Below are positions 35,297 through 45,600 of a stretch of DNA of 64,000 nt, piece after piece. The stretch lies in NCBI GenBank assembly GCA_036873755.1, contig JAVTVY010025085.1, positions 1 to 64,000 on the forward strand, read 5' to 3'. The notes below the pieces were generated by a model, which did no database searches, had not been told where the DNA came from, and saw nothing but the letters and a program-made list of their open reading frames with translations. Origin of the DNA: Hanleya hanleyi (lineage: Eukaryota > Mollusca > Polyplacophora > Lepidopleurida > Hanleyidae). The position numbers were made by a program, and so were the translations under genes. Each line of letters begins with the position of its first letter. Position 1 is the stretch's first letter.

Positions 35297-35600
35297 TAAA
35301 GCAGTTCGCAGATCGACTGATTCAAAGCAGGGTTTTAAAAATGATTCATGAAATCCCAAAATCGATTGAGAATGATAATTATTTTGTAAGCGAGTTTGAG
35401 TTATTCCCTGAAGTGTTTTCAACGCAAACATCTCTCCATTCTCCACAGCATCAAATTTTACATATACTAGTATTTAGGCACTGATTGCTTCTCTACCTTG
35501 TGGTTGTCTTCCACATATCCGTTCTTTCCATTTGACTCACCAGACAACAGGTAATCGCTTACATTCAAGCCACAGAGCTCTTTCTCGCCCTTAGACTTCC
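35297..35600 (-). repeat. Inverted copy of the long-unit head block inside D
   Basis: 35,297-35,357 is almost exactly the reverse complement of 36,411-36,472 (for example GCAGTTCGCAGATCGACTGA against TCAGTCGATCTGCGAACTGC). Further right, the complement of 35,400-35,560 reads through CTGTGGAGAATGGAGAG and GTAAGCGATTACCTGTTGTCTGG, which is the B1 7,460-7,610 block. About 300 bp of unit head is therefore flipped relative to its neighbours. Confidence 0.82.
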
Positions 35601-35856
35601 GTTACCGAAACCTATCCTGACTCCTGGAATATTTACAGGCTATCTAATCATTCGGGTGGGAAATTACGTTAATGCGTCAGAACCGTAATCGTTTAGTACT
35701 AATATAACATGTTGGGTTACCCAAGCTTTAGCGAAGTTGTATGTGACGTTCCAAATCCATATGTCACAATGATCTTGAGCAGAGTTTCTTTCCGATTCAG
35801 TTGTGTTTCATGACAAATGGTCCTCAGACAGATAACTTTGCACCAAACTGTTTCAA

Positions 35857-36396
35857 CCCTATCTGGCCTGGGGGGGGGGGGGCATTATGGCCCCCCTAAC
35901 AAACTTTCTGCGCTACCTCCGGAACGACGAAAAATAGAGTGCTGAAACTTCGGGACTTTATAGTTTATCATATTGGGGTCATTTTGAGCCCATTTGCATA
36001 ACCCCCTGGGCAGAGGATCATGGGTAAATTCAAGATGGCGGCCACGTGGGGTACCAGAAAAGTGATGTTTTTTGTCACATTTCTTCAAAATTTCTGCTTT
36101 TTCGCGATGAAAAGTGAGCAACAAATATTTTATTTCACATCACATTAATATTTACTAATGTATCATGCAGTTTTTGCGGAGAAGTACGACCGAAAAATGT
36201 CGTTTTTGAAAATGACGTCATCAAAGCGGCCATCTTGGATTTTTTTACATTTTCTGGTAGAACTTGACCCAAGGGTATAGTGTGGTGAGTTTCAGCCCCC
36301 TAGCTCAAGGGATAAGAAAAAAAATTAAGGGGGGAGGGCTATTTCGCCCCCTCCCCCGGGCCTGGACAGGTCCCAAAAAGCCCAGGCCAGATAGGG
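35857..36396. mobile_element. TTAA-type piggyBac-like MITE, 540 bp, best-preserved TIRs
   Basis: The inverted ends are CCCTATCTGGCCTGGG at 35,857 and its complement CCCAGGCCAGATAGGG ending at 36,396. The right flank is TTAA (36,397-36,400); the left is TCAA (35,853-35,856), one mutation away. The interior has a poly-G/poly-C pair next to each TIR, AAGATGGCGGCCACGTGGGG at 36,032, and AATGACGTCATC at 36,210. It lies exactly at the right edge of the inverted block in copy D. Confidence 0.88.
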
Positions 36397-38984
36397 TTAA
36401 GCTATGTTTCGGGATTTCATGAATAATTTTTAAAACCCTGCTTTGAATCAGTCGATCTGCGAACTGCTTCAAGCTATGTTTGGATGCTTTTCAGCTCAAG
36501 GTGAGACCTATCTGTACCAGTGGTTGAATCCCAGATGGCAAGAATGAACCTATGGTCACAATCTCCTCTCAGTCTATCTGATTAATCGCGAATGTTCTCC
36601 CTTTAAATATAATTTATTGAAACCCATCACACTCGATGCTAATTGAAGCACCTCGTTCTTCCAGTAAATTGATCCCAGTAGTCGTTCGAGGCCTGCATTC
36701 CCTTATAGTCTTGCCTCTCAATCATCGGAATAGGAAAAGTGTTTCCTGGTAAGGTCTCGTCCAATTTAGCGCATTCTCTTGCCTCCAAATGTCCCAAAAA
36801 TAATTCACACCGAATTATTAGCTCCTACGCAGTGTCAAACTCTCTGCTTTGGGAGGAATAGGTCTTAGTTTAAGCATACAACTAATCCGACAATACCCTA
36901 ACGTCATATACTAGACAGAAGATATATTTTGGTCAAACTTGAGGTTTTCCAATACCCATGTATCTTCTGTCTGCTCAAGGTGTATCCCAGCAATGTTGTG
37001 TCAGTGTACTGACAGGAATTCGAAGACATGTCTCGTGCCTCCATATTAAATATGTATAGGAAGCCATTCAACTGGCATCGATATCTAAGGTACCTTAGTG
37101 CGGAATTATTTCCAACAAACGTCTTACTAAATTTGTAAGCGGGGATCTGTAAAACTCGAATGCATCAAATTTATTAATATATGGAAACAAAATATTCTTC
37201 CCGGAAAATTGGCATAAGCTCTCGAGGATGGAAAAAACTGCATGTGACCAAACAAATAAATCTAACGGCGGAGATATTTATGTATTTATCAATTCATCTG
37301 CTTTTTCAAATAAATTCAGATTTTCCTCGACAAATGCGCGATTTAGCAACGAAAATTTAATTGTGTAGATTGAAAATAAGGGAAACCAGATCGCAAAGAT
37401 GCACTAATGAGTTCTGGATGTACACAGAAGATTCATATAGCCAAATCAGACGTCAAAATATCCTTTTTTGAAAATGCAGATATCCAATGATCACCAACCG
37501 GTCAAAAGCTTCTTTCAAACTATTGGAGCCTCTTCAGTTGTGCAACTACTTGACATTCTACTTGACTTTCTAATGACTCGAAATATTATTCCGATATTCA
37601 CGGCACAACAATTTGTACCTACTTTATTTAAACGGATTTTTTTTATGACAATCGAAACCCCAATACAAACTCTAGGTTTGATTGTTTGATGTAATGCGTT
37701 ATATTCATAAAACATTGAGTAGTTAGATGGTGTTGGAACTATATGGCAATCGAGGCTGAATGAAGAGTAGAGCTGTTCAGGTATTACTAACCTTTTAACA
37801 TTGCAGCTTCTTCGCTCACCTGATTCCTTTCGTAGGAGCTACATTTTTGCCTTTACAACCACATTCACCAGTGGTCTTCTGACGTATACAATATACCTTC
37901 CAACGATTAGCTGATGGGTTACATTCTTGTGGCGGTATGGTAAAACTTCTGATCTAAGGCAACGCAACATCCGTGGGAGAATTCAATATTTAAAACAATA
38001 TAATAGCTGTGTTTCAATACGCTGCGTGTATATGAAAGATTGAAAAATCGGCTATAGGAGGCAGAATTTCAAGATTCGTTTTGAGAGTGAATTGTTTTAG
38101 AAACAAAGACACGCTATGAGGATATATGTAGATATCTACTATTTGTTAGATCATGCGAAAACACGCGGCGATCTCAATCACTGTGAACACATGTGTTCGG
38201 GTTTAGCATTAGTTCTAATAGTTGGATACCCGCTTTCAAGCAAAGTCGTTGGCGTGCATAGTGGACAAAAACTGACTAATTATTGTCCAATCTAACGCTT
38301 GTACCTGTCTAGGTAATACTCGACCAAAATTGTACATTGGCCGCCAGTGACTTCATTAACGCACCTTCTTAGGTTGGTGTTAACTGATTTTCTACATTCG
38401 ACTCTGCCACTCTCAATTTATGTAATTGATATCGGGAAATGCGATATTTGAATCTATCCATGACTACAATAATCACATGATAATCTACTGTTAATCCTGA
38501 CTTATAGCCAACAGTTTCCGATAGGGTAAGCATTCAACTAAAGTCATTTGGAGATCTACATAGCATACCCTAAGAGGGACAGGAACGAAAGAAGGAACAT
38601 TTATTTCTTCCTTCAAGCTATAGCTTAAATGTCCGTCATGGCCTTTTACCATGCTGGGAGAGTTTTCTAGTGATTTCCGGCTCCACTCCAATTATCATCC
38701 GTTTTCCAAGAAAACAATTTACATGAAAAGCGAAAGGGAAGATCACGACAGATTTCCGCTTTTTTATCATAGTTTCCCGTCAAGACCAGAATTGTTCGAT
38801 AGCATTTGGTGCCTCGGTTACGTAAAACTGTAAAATAATCTGAAGTGGTAAAAAGTAGCCGATGAGGATTTGACAGGATAATTAGTTCCTGGTCTTAGCA
38901 CGGATTCACACTGCGTGATTCATGGAGTTTGTGCACCTTCACTACAGATCACACCAGATCATGGCGGGGTTCTCATGGGTACGT

Positions 38985-39123
38985 GAGTTAGGGGTTAACG
39001 TCGCGTTCAGCGCTGTTTCAGCCATATAGCGACGATATAACGTTATGATTAGCTGGACACGTGTGACTATCCATGTACTGTCATCATGAAGAGTAAATTA
39101 ATCTTCCCCTCGTTGCTCAACAA
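38985..39123 (-). mobile_element. SINE 3'-end remnant in copy D
   Basis: On the minus strand this reads CGTCGCTATATGGCTGAAAC, then GCGACGTTAACCCCTAACTC. It parallels the 5S SINE tail (GATATGACTGAAAAA...GACGTTAAATCC...ACTC). Copies B1 and E lack this insert at the equivalent point. The head portion has no recognisable tRNA or 5S sequence, so the promoter type is unknown. Confidence 0.5.
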
Positions 39124-39720
39124 AGGATAGACCAGTTAAGGTGATAGTGTGGAGATCAAACCGTCATGTCGATAAACCTCTTATCATTCGTGTACATTCA
39201 GAAGTTCATACAAACGTTGTTCTTTCCTTTCGAAATAAGTGCTCCACATATTCTTTTCCTCGTGGTACAGCAGAACGATATATGTGATGCGACTATATCC
39301 TGATCTAAGTTCCTCATATGCCAAGAATATTCACTTCAGAAATGATTACAAATTAGTGGGAAAAAAACTGGTCTCGCGGTGGTCTAACATTACCACAGTG
39401 TAGTGTTCTAATTTATATTACCAAACTCCAAACCGCAAGCTGTCACTGTTTTTATGAGTAATTCTTACATTTCGAATCTGTGGTAGACTTATGAGAAATA
39501 CATTGAATGTTTGCCATCGAATATGTTAATTCGACGCCATTTACGAGAATAGAGTTGTAATAATATACCCTTCAGACGTAAATCTTATAGGATACAGTGA
39601 ATGTCCATACGCAATAATAAATATAGTCCCACGATATAACGTTTGCCTTAATATATCCAGTTTTATGCAATCGTTGTATAATGAATGTCATTTCGGTACA
39701 ACTGTTATTTCGCGGAGAAA

Positions 39721-42350
39721 TATAATTTATTTTTTATTGCTAACTAGGACCTCATCTTAAATTCTTTGTTTATGGAAGTAGACCAGTAATAGTAGACTGG
39801 ATTGGATTGAGAGCGCGTCAACAGATATCGTCAATCGACCAACACGGCTCCAGGAAGCTCTACGTCCAACATGACTGCATAAGCACTACGGGCAACTGTC
39901 GACAAATACAACTACAAATCACTACTCGGATATTTTACAAATTATGTTCTCGTGTTTTGCATAGCAAATTTTCTTCGTAGAGCATATGACAGAAATTGGG
40001 AGAGAATTTTAGCACTTCTAAAAACGTAGCGTGTGCTATGCCTGCAAACACGCGGGTATCGCCACCAAAAATGTCAAAAATAAGAGCAATTAAAAATAAT
40101 CGCTTTATGTTGAACAGAGTAGGTTTATCAATATCAATTTTCATTTTAGGAGTAATTACCTGGCGCATTGAACATGTTGTCTTCGATATCATCTCAATAT
40201 CCATAACAATTCGATTAAAATTTATCTCTTTACGTTTCGGTCTCTTCGATCAGTGCTATTTTCGGCTGAACAGCATATGCCAACTTTCTTTACACTTTTC
40301 CTAAATCGATGAAAACTGTATTTATTCGTGGTAACGATGTGTCCTTGTCCGAAATTTAATGAAGTGAATAGGCATCAATATCGTTTTTATTATTAAAGTG
40401 CAATATTAGTTTGCAACAGGGCTGTTTGTCTGCGATTTTAGCGAGAGGAAAACAAAAGTTTCATCTAATTTTCACACGCAGATTCGATTACATCTAATTA
40501 CAGGTGACCAGTATCGACCACATGAAGAAATTTCGCACTTTGCATGGCACTAACAGCTCTACACTGACGGGATATACGAAGCCTTTCCCACACTCTGTTG
40601 GATATTTAAAAATATTGGGTCAGATATATTGTTCCATGATGTGCATAAAGGAAGTTCAGCCATAACCGCAAATATCCGTTTAATCGGTCAACTGGTTATC
40701 GGCATCCTGTGCTAATGGCTCTGTGTGGGTTAATAGATACGAGGATGGTAGTGCCAGCAACCAGCTATATATTCGCCGCAACCCATAAAAACTTGAAGTG
40801 CTCCTGGACTTTGATCAATTTTTCTCGGGTGCACTATTTGATAGATAAAACGGCAGTTGTTAAGGACAGCTGCTAAAACCTTTTCGACGCTACCTGCTAA
40901 GTCTAGCAACTCCATATCTAACGTAGTTTGGCGATAAATTTGTACCGGTATTGCCTCACTGAAATTTATTGACCTTTCTCATTATTAATAATGATTACAT
41001 GTCTGTTGGCTCTTTGCATTATCACACTATTTTGATTATCTCAACAATGGATTTTCTTTATAGACACTTCGTTGCATTATAGGCTTTCCTCTAGTTACAA
41101 AACGTTAAAAAGGTATTAGAAGGTGAATGTGCTTTTCTGATAACCACATATGTAATATTTGAATTTAACTGGAGAGGTTTGTGAACATTGTCTTCAAATT
41201 TCCTCGCTAATACCTTCTGTGCCTCCCAGCATTTTTTTCTTTTTTTTTGACTTTTAGATCCATAGAATATAGCATTCAAACTTTTTACGTCATGGAAATA
41301 ATGTTATGATAGTTCTAAGTTCGCCCACTAATTCAGTTAATACGTGGGTATCTCTGGACATCTAAGCTAACATTCCATTTTAAAACCCTATTTTCGGTAT
41401 CAATAAATATTTTTACCGTTTTTTTTCACCAAACTCTGAAATTTATTGTGAATTTTTATATTAAGCGAAAAACAGTGTGTCGAATACGAAAGACTATGAG
41501 AGATAATGGACCCTTAAATTTTCTATTTAAATTTGTTAAGAGAAATCCTGTAATTTGATTGATGAGGTGAAAGGTGAACGACCATCCAGCCGATTATTAA
41601 ATGCATGTGGTCGTCCATTCCTTATCATATCCATTCCTATTTCATTAGCTTGGCGTGTTAGTCGGTGTGTTCGCGTGATCGCCCTGTATGGAAGAACAAT
41701 ACACTCATTTTAGTACAAATAAGATTTCCGATATAGGACGACACAGAGCATACAGGTGAAATGAGCTGGTTATCGGCAACCACAAAGGAAGAAGTTTCGC
41801 GAGCAATCTCCCGTAATATCATTGTCCACAAATAAGTTGCGTGCTCGCATAAATAAACACAATCGTAATCAATCTGAATCATGTAATGTTGATGAACTCC
41901 GATGGGGTTTTTATCGATATCAATTATTTTATTGACTTCAGTCTCTATGGCTAAAGACCTTCAGAATCGTTGCTAATTTTCTTTACAGTTTCTGGTGTGT
42001 AAGGGACCACACCTAGCTATCGTATCCATGTCAATATATCATCAAACAGGCGCGTGCTGCGTACATAGTCCTACATGGGGTGTCTTATCTTCCATATTCA
42101 GGGTTATTTTAAACTAGGTGGCTTTGATAGATCGATTCATCGGATAAAGATGAAACTGGTTCCTTTTAACTTATTCTCTCTTCTTTTTCCAATGGAATAA
42201 CCGGACACAATTGCGTTCTCCTTATAGATTACATCACACAGAAATATATGAAATGAAGAGAAGATTGTCTTTCATAATTGGATTCATTTCGAATCTGGGT
42301 TCGTATAGCTATAACCAAAGAACTGACTGAAAAATTGGGCTTACATGTGG
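39721..42350. other. Non-coding stretch; two unassigned minus-strand frames
   Basis: 40,043-40,139 repeats 31,465-31,562. Two stop-free minus-strand stretches with less AT-biased codons are visible. One is 40,730-40,915 (61 codons, ending HPRIY, preceded on that strand by a possible CAG/TAG acceptor). The other is 41,658-41,882 (74 codons, cysteine-rich). I recognise neither. They could be chance, exons or relics of a repeat-encoded protein. Confidence 0.3.
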
Positions 42351-42352
42351 AG

Positions 42353-43020
42353 CCACCTGGTGGCAACATCCTAAATTTGACATACATGTACCATGCCAAG
42401 AGATGTTGCCTGGGATTGCGTTTCGCTCACTTGCATTTACAGGTGGCGCCACGTGGTGGTAAAATCCGAATTTGGTTTCCGGGTATTAACTTGAGAAGCG
42501 CTCATCGGATTCTTCTCAAATTTAGTATGAATATACCGTGACATAAGATATCGCTTGAGATTGCGTTTCAACCACTTGCTCCTACGGGTGGCACCACCTG
42601 GTGTCAAAATCTAAATTGGTTTCCGGGCAATAACTTGAGGGCTCTCCGCGGATTCTTCTCGAATTTGATGTGCAGATACCATGCCAGGAGATGTCCCTTG
42701 GATTGTATATCATCCGCTTCTGCCTACAGGTGGCGTTACCTGATGGAAAAATTCGAAATTTGTTCCGGGCAGTAATTTGACGACTGCTCATCGGATTGCG
42801 CTCAAATTTGATATTCATATGCCATAAGATGTCGCTGGCGATTGTGTTCTGCCCTCTTGCACCTACAGGTGATGAGACTTGGTGGCAAAGTCAAAATTTG
42901 GTTTCCGGGAAATAGGTTGAGGACGACTTTAGATTCGTGTCAAATCTTGTTTAATATGATATGAGATGTCGCTAGGGGTTGCATCTCGCCCACTTGTGCC
43001 TACACGTGACGCCACCTGAT
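42353..43020 (+). repeat. Diverged tandem repeat, 137-145-bp units
   Basis: The anchor CCACCTGGTGGCAAAATC (variants) occurs at 42,353, 42,449, 42,594, 42,736, 42,875 and 43,012. After a short first interval of 96 bp, the spacing is 145, 142, 139 and 137. Each unit also has GGTTTCCGGG, a TTGAG...CTCATCGGATT block and CATGCCAnGAGATGTCGC. Units are about 70-80% similar, so the array is old. The frames across it are by-products. Confidence 0.82.
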
Positions 43021-43446
43021 GGCAAAATCTAAACTCGGTGATTACGAGGTTAGCATGTAAGCATGCTTGCAAATATATATAACAAAGAATCCCCACCACC
43101 CACATACCAGCCCATACCTCAAACAGTAACTCTCATTAGGTATGGCAAGCACAGTGGCGTGAAAAGATGATTTGACCTGGAGGATGTCCACAAATGCCAT
43201 CATAGTAATATGCGACAAAAGCCTACACGTGACGCCACCTGATGGCAAAATCTAAACTCGGTGATTTCGGGGTTAGCATGTAAGCATGCTTGCAAATATA
43301 TATAACAAAGAATCCCCATCACCCACATACCAGCCCATACCTCAAACAGTAACTCTCATTAGGTATGGCAAGCACAGTGGCGTGGAAAGATGATTTGACC
43401 TGGAGGATGTCCACAAATGCCATCATAGTAATATGCGACAAAAGCG
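43000..43446 (+). repeat. Two nearly identical 223-bp tandem copies
   Basis: The block beginning GCCTACACGTGACGCCACC runs from about 43,000 to 43,222 and is repeated to about 43,446 with very few differences (GATTACGAGG against GATTTCGGGG; GTGAAAAG against GTGGAAAG). The first part of each copy is the last 137-145-bp unit. The rest (GTTAGCATGTAAGCATGC..., GGTATGGCAAGCACAGTGGC) is new, so a unit plus flank was recently duplicated. Confidence 0.92.
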
Positions 43447-45124
43447 CGTCAGGCAAGAGGGTCCGGTGGCATCCCCAACCTCTCGAAACAAATTGAATTT
43501 TGGAGTCCCTATGCGGTGATCTGGAGCATTTTCAGAGGTTTCTTTCAAATACTTATTGGACCACTTTTATATTTATAAACACGTCTTGAGAGATACATTT
43601 GTTGACAGACAAGTTGTCAATGAATAAGCCGCATAAATATTGTACCTGGAGCTTGAAGTAGTGAAATACTAGCAGTATTTACATAATTTCCATGTTTCAC
43701 TGCGTGAAAACTATATCAGAGCAGCAATCAATGTTTAGTCGATCTCAGAATCTGAGGAAGCAGAAAGACCCTCCCGCTTCCAACGCAGGAGCACTTGCCT
43801 CATGTATATCCCATATATCCCACCAACAACACTCTCAAAACTATCACTGCCATTTCTGCCGGTGACCTATCATCTGCTGGCTGCTTGTTGGTTGCAAAGT
43901 ATTTTTATGCAATTGTTGTAAAAATGCATAGATCACCGGCAGCAGAAGCCTGGCTAGTCCGACAAACAGCCACTACAAAAAAATGAATAATATTATTTTG
44001 TTTGGAATGTAATTACATTCAATACAAATCAGTATAGCTTGAGAGGCTGAGTGTCGGATTAGAGTCTGGTCAACTTTGACTGTTGAATCTGCCAATTTAT
44101 AGAATGTTTGCCAATATTCTGTCTATGCTGATCAAGAGAAACACTCATTTTGAGGAGTGTGTATTCACATATTCAACGGCCAAATTTCAAGAGTTTAAAT
44201 CTGGCAGCTACATTATACCTGATACCAGGTAACATAAAGCAAGATAATCAACTCCAAGATTGTCATCGCCAAAACCTTCAACTCCAAGATTTTCTACTCC
44301 AAGATATTCAACTCTCAACATTTCACAGCTCAAGACAAATGTGAATTTTAGAATAAAATTCTCAATTCAACTAGAGAGAAAAGGAACAAAATGTGTAGTC
44401 TTCGTACAGCGTTCAAATAATTTATTCAAAAAAGGCATGCACCCTCGATTCAGAAAAAAATGATCAGATGATACATAGGAATCTAGGAAAGAAGTATCTG
44501 TTTTTCTTCTCCAAGTAAATCACAACAACTCAGTCATCAGCAATACAGGAAATTATGGAACATAGCCGAAATTCTCGCAGAACGATTCGTAAAAAATTAT
44601 CCGATAAATTAAAGTTAATTATGTCACGCCTAGACTGTAATTTTATAGACTTGATATAATCGGTAGAGTCTATACACACGCTATGATTTGTAATTTGTGA
44701 TACGTTTATGCATTAAAGAATCCTGTATAACGTATCTAAAATTTAGCAGTTAGTTTGCTGTTCTCCAGCTTTTCATACTTGGAAAATATGGCGACATCTC
44801 GGTGAAATTTATATACTTTGTTTCCCTGTCACACATTGATAGCAATAACTCGCTGGTCGTTTGCTCGTTGACAGTTTGGATGAGCACTGTACGACATTGA
44901 CAATAGAGTATGACGAATCACCACGAAAAAAATAGATACATGCAAAACATGATTCCATTTAAACTTGGCCTAAAGATATTGGTAGGACAATATTATCACG
45001 ATTAATCACTTGGAGTATCACGATCTCCACAGTTCAGAAAATAACAATCATAAATATCAGTTGTCGAATGTTCAAAAACACGATCGATGCTGAGATAAAT
45101 GTAGATTTTCATTATGCACGACCG
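43447..45124. other. Non-coding stretch with minor simple repeats
   Basis: At about 44,249-44,340 short imperfect repeats of CAACTCCAAGATT / CTACTCCAAGATA occur. A 14-bp palindrome AATGTAATTACATT lies near 44,008. Nothing else is recognised. Confidence 0.4.
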
Positions 45125-45275
45125 AATACAAGCGTCTAGTCCGTCATTCAGTCGTCGTCCATTAAAGAATATCCGCGTCCATAATCCAAAGACCTATTCC
45201 ATATCCATACAGCAGTATTAGCACCAAATTCAAAATGACAATCATAGTATACATAAACATAGGCTAGTTTCCTGC
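45125..45275 (-). repeat. Inverted copy of the repeat at 28,545-28,690
   Basis: GTCCATTAAAGAATATCCGC and CATAAACATAGGCTAGTTTC are the reverse complements of words in the 28.5-kb block. Here the block stands outside any TTAA MITE, which shows that it is an independent interspersed repeat. Confidence 0.65.
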
Positions 45276-45489
45276 AAGACAGAAGTGGTCAACAGTTTTC
45301 AATGATGCCGACTTTTCTGATGCCGACCTGAATCACTCAGGTATTGTGCAGATGTCATGGAGGGACCTCTCAAGTGTAGTGCACACGTCAAATCGACAGG
45401 GCGCTGGCATAGTACGGGTTGATGAAGTCAACCCGACAAAAACCTGTCCATGTACTAGAAGTTGAGGTCACTAGCTTATTGAGGTTATA

Positions 45490-45600
45490 CCCGCGTTTCT
45501 ATACGTATTTGGAAATATAACCAGACTCGACACTGATATCACTTGACTGTCCCTAGTTTGGAAAAGATGTTAACACTATTTGGTCTGGTCAGCATGTCCC
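45490..45600 (+). repeat. Long-unit-like fragment G
   Basis: ATTTGGAAATATAACCAGACTCGA followed by TTTGGAAAAGATGTTAA parallels 32,090-32,160 in fragment F (TTTTCAAATACAACCAGACTC, TTCGAAAACATGTTAA). It is a short, diverged match. Confidence 0.4.

Larger units (their letters stand above)
34550..39720 (+). repeat. Long unit, copy D, internally rearranged
   Basis: Head landmarks (GGTGAGCCATGATTG at 34,559; AGTAGACGATTACCCGTTATC at 34,630) and tail landmarks (GGTAAGCATTCAAC at 38,525; ATTCGACGCCATTTACGAG at 39,528) are in long-unit order. Sequence to about 35,292 corresponds to B1 7,380-8,280. 35,297-35,600 is the same head block inverted. The forward order restarts at 36,411 with the B1 7,750-8,280 block again and runs on to about 39,720. 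It carries a TTAA MITE (35,857-36,396) and a minus-strand SINE remnant (about 38,985-39,123), and has no 5S SINE at the B1/C site. Confidence 0.72.

Noticed and set aside
42278..42541. 87-codon frame
   Set aside because: It spans tandem units of about 140 bp; a repeat by-product.
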